Assembly (NCBI GenBank): GCA_017512745.1
Contig: JAFWEV010000098.1
Coordinates: 62,001-126,000, forward strand
Source of the DNA: Oscillospiraceae bacterium
GTDB taxonomy: Bacteria > Bacillota > Clostridia > Oscillospirales > Ruminococcaceae
Direction of reading: 5' to 3'
Length of the DNA stretch: 64,000 bases
The position numbers and the translations under genes were made by a program. The stretch's first letter is position 1, and the number at the start of each line of letters is the position of its first letter. Shown here one piece after another: positions 7,110 to 15,328 of this stretch. The notes under the pieces are model-generated. The model was not told the origin of the DNA, did not search any database, and saw only the letters and a program-made list of their open reading frames with translations.

Positions 7110-8556
7110 TTTTCCAGGTCTGTGTTGAGAAGAGCACCAGGATCGGGAAGATCTCAAGTCTTCCGGCAAGCATGTCTATGGTGAGAATAATCTTGGAGAA
7201 CATACTGAATCCGGAATAGTTACATACGGCTCCGACTGCCCCGAATCCCGGGCCTATGTTGTTGAATGTCGCCATTACGGCGGAGAAGTTCGTCTCAAAA
7301 GAGAAGTTGTCTACGGATATAAGCAGCGTGCTGACGATGATGATCAGGACGTAGGCTATGAGATATGATCCGGTCGCGGACAGAACATCGCTGTTGACCG
7401 GCTGATTGTTCATCGTTATCTTCTTGACTCTGTCGGGATGGAGCGCCTTTGCGACGCGCTGTCTCAGCATCTTGAGGTACAGAACGACACGTCCGCACTT
7501 GATACCGCCGCCCGTGCTTCCGGCGCACGCGCCGCAGAACATCAGGAAGAGCAGAACTGTCTTCGAGAGAGCAGGCCACAGATCCGAGTCGACCGTGCCG
7601 AATCCGGTAGTCGTCATGATGGACGCGACCTGGAATGCCGCGTGGTGGATGGCTTCGCCGGTAGTTCCGTAATAGCTAAGTGTGTTTATTGTGATGATGA
7701 CGGTACTGGCAACCGCCACTCCGATGTATAAGCGGAACTCCTCGTCCTTGAGAACGCTCTTGAAATTGCCCTTAATGAGCAGGTAATAGCAGGAGAAGTT
7801 GACTCCGAACAGCATCATGAAAACCGTACATACATTCTGGACATACGGAGAGAAGCTCATGAGGCTGTCATTCTTGACGCTGAATCCTCCGGTGCCCGCA
7901 GTTCCGAACGCGGTGCAGATTGCCTCGAAGAATGAGATGCCTCCGAGCATGAGAAAGAATACATCGAGAGCGGTGATCCCGAAATATATGATATACAGGA
8001 TCTTGGCCGTTGATCTGACCTTCGGCACGAGTTTGCCGACATCCGGCCCGGGGCTCTCCGCGCGCATCAGGTGCATGGAATACCCGGAACCTTTGCTCGA
8101 AAGTGGGACGATCGCGAGAATGAAGACGAGAACACCCATACCGCCCAACCAGTGGCTGAAACTTCTCCAGTAGAGCAGACCTCTCGGAAGAGCTTCGATA
8201 TCCGTCAGGATAGAAGCTCCGGTAGTCGTGAATCCCGAAACGATCTCGAACATCGCGTCGATGAAATTCGGGATAGCCGAAGAGAAGACGAACGGAAGAG
8301 CTCCGAAAATACTCATGAATATCCAGCTCGCGCCGACCGTTATAAGACCTTCCTTGGCAAAGAACTTGTCTGAGTAACCCCTGCACAGGAAGTGGAGAAG
8401 AGCGACAACAGCCAGGATGATCGCTATCGATACGGCAAATGAAACACATGCCGTACGATCGCCGTCCGCGAGACAGTAGGCGATGGCGGGCAGCATGAAC
8501 ACGGCTTCAACGAGAAGGATTATTTTGATGATATGTCCGATTATCTTGTAATTCAT
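7102..8556 (-). CDS. trkH: Potassium uptake channel subunit, TrkH
   Basis: Second K+ channel subunit, 484 residues, longer than the KtrB-like protein because of extra N-terminal membrane helices (about residues 5-65), as in TrkH. Pore signatures are F-T-T-T-G-A-S, F-G-T-A-G-T-G-G-F, I-M-T-T-T-G-F-G-T and N-N-I-G-P-G-F-G in order. It follows trkA by 12 bases and overlaps thiN by 8. A second complete K+ system next to the first suggests one for low and one for high K+, or different ion coupling; sequence does not decide this. Confidence 0.88.
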   Translation of the reverse strand: MNYKIIGHIIKIILLVEAVFMLPAIAYCLADGDRTACVSFAVSIAIILAVVALLHFLCRGYSDKFFAKEGLITVGASWIFMSIFGALPFVFSSAIPNFIDAMFEIVSGFTTTGASILTDIEALPRGLLYWRSFSHWLGGMGVLVFILAIVPLSSKGSGYSMHLMRAESPGPDVGKLVPKVRSTAKILYIIYFGITALDVFFLMLGGISFFEAICTAFGTAGTGGFSVKNDSLMSFSPYVQNVCTVFMMLFGVNFSCYYLLIKGNFKSVLKDEEFRLYIGVAVASTVIITINTLSYYGTTGEAIHHAAFQVASIMTTTGFGTVDSDLWPALSKTVLLFLMFCGACAGSTGGGIKCGRVVLYLKMLRQRVAKALHPDRVKKITMNNQPVNSDVLSATGSYLIAYVLIIIVSTLLISVDNFSFETNFSAVMATFNNIGPGFGAVGAVCNYSGFSMFSKIILTIDMLAGRLEIFPILVLFSTQTWKND

Positions 8557-8568
8557 CAGCCGCCTCGG

Positions 8569-9927
8569 TTATGCAAATATATCGTTGAGCTGATAGAGGA
8601 CGGAATCGCCGTTTGTGACGATTATGACCGAGTCGCCGACATTGAATGAGGAGTCGCCGTTCGGGATCTCGATCCTGTTCCCGTGAGAGATGCAGGAGAT
8701 AAGGATGTTGTTCTTGAGCCTTATATCTTTGAGCTTTTCTCCCACATGGAGCGTTGACTCGTCAACGGTGAACTCGATCGCCTCAGCCTGACCGTCGGCA
8801 ATGTCGTGAATAGCTACGGCGGCTCCGGTCTGGTTTCTGACAGCGCGGACATAGCGGACGATATTGTCGCAGCACAGTTCCTTAGGACTGATGATGCTTC
8901 CTATATTGAGCTCTTTCGGAAGTTCCGCTGTGTTGATGTTGCTGACCTTTGTGATGACCAACGGAACACCGGAACTCTTGGCGTACAGCGATATGACCAT
9001 ATTCATCTCATCGTAGTTCGTAAGAGCCACGAGCGCGTCGCAGAGAGTGAGTCCCTGATTCCTGAGGAATGTGAGGTTGCTGCCGTCACCGTGGATGACT
9101 GTCGCCTTCGGGAACTTTTCCGCAAGTTCCTCACATTTCGCGAGGTCCTTTTCGATGACATATACGTTGATCTTGTTTCTGAGAAGAAGAGTTATGAGGT
9201 AATGGGATATTCTGCTACCGCCGACAAGCATCACTCTGTTGACCTTTTTTGAGATGAATCCGAGGTTGTTGAGCAGGGTGGAGAGCTCGCTCGTGGGGGC
9301 GGTGACGAATATCCGGTCGCCCTCTTCGAGAACAAAGTTTCCTGAAGGAGCGAAGGCCTTTCCGTTTCTGAGGACCGAGCAGACAAGTATTCTGCAGTTG
9401 ACGATCGAATCGAGCTTTACAAGAGGAACATTGTTGAGCTTGCTGTCTTTGTCGATCCGGAGCTCAACTATCTCGACGAGACCTCTTGCGAATGTATCGA
9501 GTTTCATAAATCCAGGATATTCCAGGAGACGTTCGATCTCTCTGGCTGCCTGTCTTTCCGGATTGAAAGTATGTGACAGAGAGAAGAGGTTTCTCATCTG
9601 GTGCACCTGGTCGGTATACTCCGGGTTACGGATTCTGGCTATGGTGTGGATCGAGGGATTGAGACCGCTGGCAGTGATACAGCTAAGCAGGTTCAGCTCG
9701 TCTGCACCTGTCGCCGCGATAAGCATATCCGCATCCTTGATGCCTGCGTCATTCAACACGTCCATTGAAGCGCAGTTTCCGTTTACCGCCATTACGTCGT
9801 AAGTATCCACGCTCGCCTGAAGTGTCTTGGGGTTCTTGTCGATCAGAGTCACATCGTACCCTTCTTCGGTGAGCTGCTTGGTCAGTCTGGAACCGACCTT
9901 TCCGTCTCCGGCTATGATTACTTTCAA
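8569..9927 (-). CDS. trkA: Trk system potassium uptake protein TrkA (double RCK)
   Basis: A 452-residue cytoplasmic gating protein made of two RCK-N/RCK-C units. The first nucleotide-binding glycine motif is at the start (I-I-A-G-D-G-K-V-G, 4-12); the second is the V-G-G-S-R-I-S-H stretch near 236-243, which departs from G-x-G-x2-G and may bind nucleotide poorly. It is the first gene of the leftward trkA-trkH-thiN operon, whose promoter must lie in the A/T-rich region 9928-10227. Confidence 0.9.
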   Translation of the reverse strand: MKVIIAGDGKVGSRLTKQLTEEGYDVTLIDKNPKTLQASVDTYDVMAVNGNCASMDVLNDAGIKDADMLIAATGADELNLLSCITASGLNPSIHTIARIRNPEYTDQVHQMRNLFSLSHTFNPERQAAREIERLLEYPGFMKLDTFARGLVEIVELRIDKDSKLNNVPLVKLDSIVNCRILVCSVLRNGKAFAPSGNFVLEEGDRIFVTAPTSELSTLLNNLGFISKKVNRVMLVGGSRISHYLITLLLRNKINVYVIEKDLAKCEELAEKFPKATVIHGDGSNLTFLRNQGLTLCDALVALTNYDEMNMVISLYAKSSGVPLVITKVSNINTAELPKELNIGSIISPKELCCDNIVRYVRAVRNQTGAAVAIHDIADGQAEAIEFTVDESTLHVGEKLKDIRLKNNILISCISHGNRIEIPNGDSSFNVGDSVIIVTNGDSVLYQLNDIFA

Positions 9928-10227
9928 GGCTTTTGCCTCCGCTCAAGTGTTTGATGAAAATAGTGTTCTCAAAGAATAACAGTTACAAATCATTATATCA
10001 CTACGGCGATAAGAAGTTAATCGAGAGAAAGATTTCTCATATACAAATCGTAATAACATTAAGTATGTATTACATATAGGAATAATTGATTTGTAAAAAT
10101 TTACTATTAGATTTTTTGAAATTGTTGCATTTGTAGAAATCCTTAAAACAGATTACAAAAATGGGAATGATGATGATATTATTTTGACAGAAAAGGTCTT
10201 CCATTCAGAAATCAGAGGTGATCACAG
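9928..10227. promoter_or_regulatory. A/T-rich divergent control region with repeated TACAAATC-like motif
   Basis: A 300-base region without a gene between trkA (leftward) and the cytidylate kinase-like gene (rightward). The element TACAAATC or its complement occurs at 9984-9991, 10042-10049 and 10088-10095, with a near copy (CATTTGTA) at 10128-10135. TTACAAATCA (9983-9992) and TGATTTGTAA (10087-10096) form an exact 10-base inverted pair 94 bases apart. This looks like a set of operator half-sites; the regulator is unknown. Confidence 0.4.
10153..10182 (+). promoter_or_regulatory. Predicted promoter of the cytidylate kinase-like gene
   Basis: TTACAA at 10153-10158, 18-base spacer, TATTAT at 10177-10182. 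The start would be near 10189, leaving a leader of about 39 bases with AGAGGTGA before the ATG at 10228. A TTGACA at 10184 has no good -10 partner. Confidence 0.4.
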
Positions 10228-10836
10228 ATGGCGAAGAAGATAATTACTATCAGCAGAGAATTCGGAAGCGGCGGAAGAAGCATCGGCAAGAAGCTCGCCG
10301 ACAGGCTCGGAGTTCCTTACTATGACAAGGAACTCATCAACAAGGTAGCTGATGAGACCGGCTTTGATGAGAAGTTTATCGAGGAGGAGGGCGAGTATGC
10401 TCCCAATAAGTCCTTCCTCGCATATGCGTTTGCCTATGCGGGACCGCAGAGGGGCATAATGGACGGCCTGAGCACGGCTGACTACCTGTGGCTTGCACAG
10501 AGGAAAGTCATTCTGAACCTTGCTAAGGAAGGTCCGTGCGTAATAGTCGGACGCTGTGCCGATTTTATCCTCAAGGACGAGCCCGATGCATTCCACGTAT
10601 TCATCTGCGCGGATGAGGACTACAAGGAGGAGAGGATCGTAAGGCTCTACGGCGAGACCCAGATGCCTGCGAAAGAGAGGCTCAAGGATAAGGACGACAG
10701 AAGAAGAGTGAACTACAAGCACTTCACCGGACGCGAGTGGGGAAGATGTCAGAATTATGATATTTCTCTCAACAGCTCTGCTATTGGTGAAGATGCCTGT
10801 GTGGACATTCTCGAGCAGATAATAAAGAATTCCTGA
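10228..10836 (+). CDS. Cytidylate kinase-like family protein
   Basis: A 202-residue P-loop kinase of the cytidylate-kinase-like (AAA_26) family. It begins I-T-I-S-R-E-F-G-S-G-G-R-S-I-G-K (6-21), the family variant of Walker A, and has V-I-V-G-R-C-A-D near residue 106 and R-x2-Y-K-H-F near the C-terminus. Proteins of this group are common in Clostridia and are distinct from the essential Cmk; phosphoryl acceptors are mostly unproven. It is monocistronic, bounded by its own promoter and a strong terminator. Confidence 0.8.
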   Translation: MAKKIITISREFGSGGRSIGKKLADRLGVPYYDKELINKVADETGFDEKFIEEEGEYAPNKSFLAYAFAYAGPQRGIMDGLSTADYLWLAQRKVILNLAKEGPCVIVGRCADFILKDEPDAFHVFICADEDYKEERIVRLYGETQMPAKERLKDKDDRRRVNYKHFTGREWGRCQNYDISLNSSAIGEDACVDILEQIIKNS

Positions 10837-10846
10837 CAGGTTTTTG

Positions 10847-10877
10847 AGGAGCCGGAAACATACCGGCTCCTTTTTTG
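10847..10877 (+). terminator. Intrinsic terminator of the cytidylate kinase-like gene
   Basis: AGGAGCCGG (10847-10855) pairs with CCGGCTCCT (10863-10871), 7-base loop, followed by T6. Confidence 0.9.
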
Positions 10878-10880
10878 CAT

Positions 10881-10931
10881 CCAAAAGAAAACTGCAGCCA
10901 CCGTGACGGGTGAAACTGCAGTTTCTTTTGG
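10881..10931. terminator. Second long inverted repeat, terminator of the leftward DtxR-type gene
   Basis: CCAAAAGAAAACTGCAG (10881-10897) pairs with CTGCAGTTTCTTTTGG around 10916-10931. It has A-run left and T-run right and can act in both directions, so with the preceding hairpin it insulates two convergent genes. Confidence 0.75.
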
Positions 10932-10940
10932 GTTTCGGTA

Positions 10941-11309
10941 CTATTTCATCGATTCCACATGCTTGCGGATCGCACTGAATGTCTCGTCGCTCATGTCGTG
11001 TTCAAGACGGCAGGCATCATCGTGGGCGAGCTGCTCGTCGAGACCGAGTTTGAGGAGAAAATCGGTAAGGACCTTGTGCCTTGTGTAGATCCTGTCGGCT
11101 ATCTCCATGCCGAGAGGGGTAAGGGTGATGAGGCTGTCCTCATCCATCGTGATATATCCGTTTTCACGCAGACGCTTGGTACTGTAGGAAACGCTTGCTT
11201 TTGTGACTCCGCGCTCTTCCGCTATATCTATCGAGCGTATATAACCGTGCTTCTCCTTGAGCATGAGCATGGTTTCCAGATAATCCTCAGCAGCTTTTAG
11301 TATTTTCAC
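10941..11309 (-). CDS. DtxR/MntR-family metal-dependent regulator
   Basis: A 122-residue regulator from GTG 11309, which has GGTGGTGA just upstream; an ATG at 11345 would add 12 residues with no ribosome site. It has an N-terminal winged helix (A-E-D-Y-L-E-T-M at the start, then V-T-K-A-S-V-S-Y-S-T-K-R-L as recognition helix) and a helical dimerisation/metal domain with D-D-A-C-R-L-E-H-D-M. The C-terminal SH3-like domain of DtxR is absent, as in MntR. It probably controls Mn2+ or Fe2+ genes elsewhere, since no metal transporter is adjacent. Confidence 0.8.
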   Translation of the reverse strand: MKILKAAEDYLETMLMLKEKHGYIRSIDIAEERGVTKASVSYSTKRLRENGYITMDEDSLITLTPLGMEIADRIYTRHKVLTDFLLKLGLDEQLAHDDACRLEHDMSDETFSAIRKHVESMK

Positions 11310-11420
11310 TTCGATCACCACCAATATTATTCTTCTGTTTAACATTTTAGATTTTTTTTAACTCTTATTCAACTATGCAAAAGGACTATTTATTGCACCG
11401 GAATATGGGCAATATTTTTT

Positions 11421-11450
11421 TTGAACACAACAAAACCGCAAAAATATGAT
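11421..11450 (+). promoter_or_regulatory. Predicted promoter of the tandem deoxyribosyltransferase-like gene
   Basis: TTGAAC at 11421-11426, 18-base spacer, TATGAT at 11445-11450, about 38 bases before the ATG at 11489, which is preceded by CCGGAGGAAA. Confidence 0.45.
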
Positions 11451-11488
11451 TTAATTATTACAGAGAATATTTACCGGAGGAAATCACC

Positions 11489-12604
11489 ATGACAAAGGAT
11501 GAACACATTTATATTGCAGGACCGCTCTGCTTCTATCCCGACGGAGGAAAAATGTGGAACGCTTTCCGCCAGGAGGCCGAATTCTACGGATTTGACGTGA
11601 CGCTCCCAAATGACAACAAGCTCGTCGGTCCCGATGAAAAGCCGACAAAGGAAGAGATGTCCAGAAGGATATTCCAGAACTGCGCCGATTCCATGGCAAA
11701 GACGAACGGCATCATAGTGAATCTTGAGACCTACAGAGGATCCGAGCCTGACGGAGGATCCATCTACGAGCTCGGAATGGCTTACGGTGTCGGAGCCAAG
11801 TGCTACGGCTTCACGAGAGACAAGAGAAGGCTCGGCGTCAAATATCAGGCTGCGAAATACAACAGCGACATGAGCGGAGCAACAGATATCTACGGCGACA
11901 ATCTGGGACATCCCGAGCTTCCGTTCTCGGTGGATCTCATAGGATCAATGAAGATAATAGAGGGCTCATTCAGCGACTGTCTCAAGGTCTATATGGCGGA
12001 TATAGAAGAGGAGAGCAAGCAGAAGGCCATGCGCGGTCTCAGATTTGAGGAAGACGAGCCCTGCGAGACTCTTATAAAGGGGGAGAAACCGGTCGTATTC
12101 ATCTCCGATTTCCACAGAGACGATCTCGACGCGAAGGAGAAATACGCCGAGAAGAAAGCCATACTTGAAAAGTACGGCTTTGTGGGAATAGCTCCTACAG
12201 ACGACGCGCCGGGAGTCGAGAACATCGAAACGGATGACCCGTATGAGAAAGCATACAACATCTTCGACAGATATCAGCAGCACGTCCGCAACTGTGACAT
12301 AATCCTCTCGGATCTCAACGACTACAGAGGCGGCTATGAGCCGGCAAGCGATGTCGCATTCGAAGCGGGAATGGCATTTGAACTCGGGAAGAAGATGTAC
12401 GGCTATATGGACAATATAGGGCCGATGGTCGACAGGATCCCGAACGGAGGCGAGGAGAACGGCTTCAGAGACTTCAACGGAATGAATGTCGAAAACTTCA
12501 ACGCCCCGATCAACCTGATGTTCGGCGCATCAGTAAAGCTTCTGGACGGATCGTTCGAGGATATCGTGAGAAAGATGGCGGAAGACCTCAAAACTCAGGA
12601 ATAA
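11489..12604 (+). CDS. Tandem nucleoside 2-deoxyribosyltransferase-like protein
   Basis: A 371-residue protein that looks like two nucleoside 2-deoxyribosyltransferase domains joined head to tail. Domain 1 (about 1-165) starts I-Y-I-A-G-P-L and has D-G-G-S-I-Y-E-L-G-M-A; domain 2 (about 195-365) starts V-F-I-S-D and has S-D-V-A-F-E-A-G-M-A. The Glu of the E-x-G-M-A motif, the usual nucleophile, is present in both. Typical members are about 150-160 residues and work as multimers, so the fusion is unusual. It may exchange bases between deoxynucleosides or hydrolyse damaged or signalling nucleotides. It is monocistronic. Confidence 0.72.
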   Translation: MTKDEHIYIAGPLCFYPDGGKMWNAFRQEAEFYGFDVTLPNDNKLVGPDEKPTKEEMSRRIFQNCADSMAKTNGIIVNLETYRGSEPDGGSIYELGMAYGVGAKCYGFTRDKRRLGVKYQAAKYNSDMSGATDIYGDNLGHPELPFSVDLIGSMKIIEGSFSDCLKVYMADIEEESKQKAMRGLRFEEDEPCETLIKGEKPVVFISDFHRDDLDAKEKYAEKKAILEKYGFVGIAPTDDAPGVENIETDDPYEKAYNIFDRYQQHVRNCDIILSDLNDYRGGYEPASDVAFEAGMAFELGKKMYGYMDNIGPMVDRIPNGGEENGFRDFNGMNVENFNAPINLMFGASVKLLDGSFEDIVRKMAEDLKTQE

Positions 12605-12620
12605 CGGAACACAAAAATAA

Positions 12621-12653
12621 GGACCGCACCTGATCGGTGCGGTCCGTTTTTTT
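12621..12653 (+). terminator. Intrinsic terminator
   Basis: GGACCGCACC (12621-12630) pairs with GGTGCGGTCC (12636-12645), 5-base loop, then G and T7. Confidence 0.92.
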
Positions 12654-12663
12654 GCTGTCCGGG

Positions 12664-13098
12664 TCACTGATTTTTCTGACCCAATATCTTGTACAGGAGA
12701 CTGTAGAGGCAGACAGCCTCATCCGGTTCGAGATGGATGCACTGCCCGACATTGGTCGGAATGTTCTTTGCCTCGTTTTTCAGATCATGGCCTTTCTCTG
12801 TAAGGAAAACAGAGACGACTCTCTCGTCTTCATGACTGCGTCTGCGCTCGATATACCCCTTTTCCTCCATCTTCTTGAGCAGAGGGGTGATCGTTCCGCT
12901 GTCCAGATAGAGTTTGGAACACAACTCACCGACGCTGATCCCGTCCTGTTCCCAAAGTACCAGAAATACCAGGTACTGCGTGTATGTGAGACCGAGAGGC
13001 TTGAGAAAGGGGGTATAGAGATTCACAACGCTTCTGGCTGTCGCATACAGGGGGAAACAAAGCTGGTTATCCAGTTTCAGGTTGTCAAATTCTGCCAT
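12664..13098 (-). CDS. MarR-family redox regulator, OhrR/SarZ-like
   Basis: A 144-residue winged-helix repressor. ATG 13098 has CAGGAGCTGAAA before it and is preferred to the more distant in-frame start at 13164. The N-terminus has N-Q-L-C14-F-P-L-Y-A, the position of the peroxide-sensing Cys15 of B. subtilis OhrR. The recognition helix region is S-G-T-I-T-P-L-L-K-K-M and the wing D-E-R-V. Oxidation of the Cys would release DNA and induce the adjacent glutathione peroxidase gene, with which it shares direction. A TACAATTGTA palindrome upstream of that gene fits an OhrR box. Confidence 0.82.
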   Translation of the reverse strand: MAEFDNLKLDNQLCFPLYATARSVVNLYTPFLKPLGLTYTQYLVFLVLWEQDGISVGELCSKLYLDSGTITPLLKKMEEKGYIERRRSHEDERVVSVFLTEKGHDLKNEAKNIPTNVGQCIHLEPDEAVCLYSLLYKILGQKNQ

Positions 13099-13135
13099 TT
13101 TCAGCTCCTGATTCAGATCACTGATATTAGTAATA

Positions 13136-13678
13136 TTAGAGCAGAGATTCGACCGCCCTGTCAACCACTTTCATATCTGCGGTGGGCTCAAATCTCTCCA
13201 CTACGTTGCCCTCGCGGTCAACGAGGAATTTTGTGAAATTCCATTTGATGTCGGGGTTTTTCTTGTAATCCTTGTCGATCTTCTTGAGCATTGCGCTCAT
13301 CATGAGAGCGGCAGCAGACTTTCCGAATCCTTCGAAACCCTTCTGGGATTTGAGATATGCATAGAGGGGGAGAGCATTTTCACCGTTGACATCGGACTTC
13401 TTCATCTGCGGGAACTGGGTATTGTACTTGAGTGTGCAGAATTCATGGATCTCTTCATCTGTTCCGGGAGTCTGACCTGCGAACTGGTTGCAGGGGATGT
13501 CGAGGATATCAAAACCCTTGTCATGATACTTCTCGTACATGGATTCGAGATCTTTGTAGTGCGGTGTGAATCCGCAGCCTGTAGCAGTGTTCACGATAAG
13601 GAGAACATTTCCTCTGAACTGTTCAAGAGAAATGTCTTCGCCCTTGGGATTCTTTACAGAATAATCATAAATACTCAT
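13136..13678 (-). CDS. Glutathione peroxidase family peroxidase (cysteine type)
   Basis: A 180-residue thiol peroxidase reducing organic or hydrogen peroxides. It has the family motif N-T-A-T-G-C35-G-F-T with cysteine rather than selenocysteine, P-C-N-Q-F-x2-Q at 62-69 and K-W-N-F-x-K-F near the end, so the Cys/Gln/Trp-Asn catalytic set is intact. Clostridia often lack glutathione; such enzymes then commonly use thioredoxin. It is the first gene of a two-gene operon with the OhrR-like regulator, 37 bases apart. Confidence 0.88.
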   Translation of the reverse strand: MSIYDYSVKNPKGEDISLEQFRGNVLLIVNTATGCGFTPHYKDLESMYEKYHDKGFDILDIPCNQFAGQTPGTDEEIHEFCTLKYNTQFPQMKKSDVNGENALPLYAYLKSQKGFEGFGKSAAALMMSAMLKKIDKDYKKNPDIKWNFTKFLVDREGNVVERFEPTADMKVVDRAVESLL

Positions 13679-13714
13679 TTCAGATACCTCCGATAAGCAA
13701 TATTATTTTATCAA

Positions 13715-13726
13715 ATACAATTGTAT
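13715..13726. promoter_or_regulatory. Candidate OhrR operator
   Basis: ATACAATTGTAT is an exact 12-base palindrome, 37 bases upstream of the peroxidase start. Its core TACAATTGTA resembles the TACAATT / AATTGTA half-sites bound by B. subtilis OhrR. A weaker palindrome ATATTAGTAATAT lies in the peroxidase-regulator gap near 13124-13136. Confidence 0.6.
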
Positions 13727-13770
13727 CAAATTTAAAATAAATTGCAAGAGGTTTCAGAAAAATACTTCAT

Positions 13771-13800
13771 TTGTGGGTGTGAACACAGGTCAAATATGAT
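13771..13800 (+). promoter_or_regulatory. Predicted promoter of the AIM24-family gene
   Basis: TTGTGG at 13771-13776, 18-base spacer, TATGAT at 13795-13800; an overlapping TATAAT lies a few bases later at 13806. The ATG at 13851 is preceded by CAGGAGACAG. Confidence 0.35.
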
Positions 13801-13850
13801 ATAAATATAATAGCCGATAGGCAATAGAAACGATTCAGGAGACAGATACA

Positions 13851-14531
13851 ATGAGATATGAGGTAAAAGGCGGATCACTTCCTGTACTGCTTTGCCAGCT
13901 TGAAGCCGGAGAGACGATCTGGTGCGAGTCCGGAGCCATGTCATGGATGGACGACGAGATCGAGATGAAGACAGAAGGCGGCGGTTTCGGAAAAGTCCTC
14001 GGAAGGCTCGTTACAAACGAAGCGCTGTTCGAAAACACCTACTATGCCAACAGGGCCGGAGAGATAGCATTTGCGTCAAAGTTCCCCGGATCCATCACTG
14101 CGATAAGGGTAACGCCGCAGAGACCGATCATAGTACAGAAGGGCGCGTATCTTGCAAGAATAGGGAACATACAGACATCGGTATATTTCCAGAAAAAACT
14201 GTCACGCGGCCTGTTCGGCGGTGAAGGATTTATCATGACACAGTTTGCCGGCGACGGCTATGTGTTCCTCGAGATCGACGGATCGGCTGTCGAGTATGAT
14301 ATCCCCGCAGGCGACAAGAAGATCATCGATACAGGATATCTGGCAATGATGGACGCATCCTGCACGATGGACATAAGACAGATACAGGGAATGAAGAACA
14401 TCTTCCTCGGCGGCGAAGGCCTTTTCAACACAGTAGTAAACGGACCCGGACATATAATTCTTCAGACGATGCCGGTCAATCAGACAGCACTCATGCTGTA
14501 CAATTACATGCCTCATCCGTCCAGCAACTGA
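13851..14531 (+). CDS. TIGR00266/AIM24 family protein
   Basis: A 226-residue soluble protein of the AIM24 (TIGR00266) family, a beta-rich fold common in bacteria and related to a mitochondrial inner-membrane biogenesis factor. Recognisable parts are G-E-T-I-W-C-E-S-G-A-M-S-W-M near 20-33, F-P-G-S-I-T-A-I near 78-85, the G-G-E-G-F-I-M-T-Q-F-A-G-D-G region near 124-137 and N-G-P-G-H-I-I-L-Q-T near the end. The bacterial function is not established. It is monocistronic with a strong terminator. Confidence 0.82.
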   Translation: MRYEVKGGSLPVLLCQLEAGETIWCESGAMSWMDDEIEMKTEGGGFGKVLGRLVTNEALFENTYYANRAGEIAFASKFPGSITAIRVTPQRPIIVQKGAYLARIGNIQTSVYFQKKLSRGLFGGEGFIMTQFAGDGYVFLEIDGSAVEYDIPAGDKKIIDTGYLAMMDASCTMDIRQIQGMKNIFLGGEGLFNTVVNGPGHIILQTMPVNQTALMLYNYMPHPSSN

Positions 14532-14551
14532 AGAATACGGCAGACATACTC

Positions 14552-14580
14552 AAGACTTCTCTTCGGAGAAGTCTTTTTTT
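14552..14580 (+). terminator. Intrinsic terminator
   Basis: AAGACTTCTC (14552-14561), TTCG loop, GAGAAGTCTT (14566-14575), then T run. Confidence 0.93.
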
Positions 14581-14632
14581 AATCCCGAATCGCTGATATA
14601 ATGTTCCGGAAAAAACAAAGCGGAGTATGTAT

Positions 14633-15328
14633 TTGAAGATAAAGGCACTGAAAGCTGCATTTCCACATACTATCCCGATCCTGACGGCATTCGCGTTCCT
14701 GGGAATGGCGTACGGGCTCTATACCCGTGTATCCGGACTGGGATTTGTGTACCCCCTTATGATGAGCACCGCCATATTCGGCGGCAGCCTGGAGTTCGTG
14801 ACCGTCACGATGCTTTTGTCTCCGTTCGCTCCCGTGCAGGCGTTACTCATGGCCCTTCTCATCCAGGCGAGGCACATGTTCTACGGAATAGCCATGCTTG
14901 ACAGATACAGGGGGATGGGGCTCAAGAAGTATTATCTTATCTTCGCCATGTGCGACGAGACGTTCAGCATCAACTGCACGGCCGACATACCCGAGGATGT
15001 GGACAGGGGATGGTTCTATTTCTTCGTGTCGCTGCTCAACCAGAGCTACTGGGTGATCTCGGCAGTGACAGGGAACCTGCTCGGCGGATTTATAGATCTG
15101 AATATCCAGGGAATCGATTTCGTGATGACCGCGATGTTCGTTGTCATATTCCTGAATCAGTGGTTCAAGGAAAAGCGCCATCTGTCATCGTGGATAGGTC
15201 TTGCCGTGAGCGTCCTGTGTCTCATTGTTTTCGGTCCGGACAGTTTTCTCATCCCGGCGATGGTGTGCATCATAGCCCTCCTGACATTCCTGAGAAAGCC
15301 TATCGAGGGCGGGGAGGATAAGGTATGA
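14633..15328 (+). CDS. azlC: Branched-chain amino acid export permease, AzlC
   Basis: Large subunit of the AzlCD exporter for branched-chain amino acids (and azaleucine in B. subtilis). It has about 231 residues, five or six membrane spans, and the AzlC signature G-x3-G-x-L-Y-T-R-x-S-G followed by G-G-S-L-E-F. The in-frame ATG 14627 sits only one base after the GCGGAG ribosome site, whereas TTG 14633 is at the normal distance, so TTG is chosen; both give nearly the same protein. It overlaps azlD by four bases. Confidence 0.85.
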   Translation: MKIKALKAAFPHTIPILTAFAFLGMAYGLYTRVSGLGFVYPLMMSTAIFGGSLEFVTVTMLLSPFAPVQALLMALLIQARHMFYGIAMLDRYRGMGLKKYYLIFAMCDETFSINCTADIPEDVDRGWFYFFVSLLNQSYWVISAVTGNLLGGFIDLNIQGIDFVMTAMFVVIFLNQWFKEKRHLSSWIGLAVSVLCLIVFGPDSFLIPAMVCIIALLTFLRKPIEGGEDKV

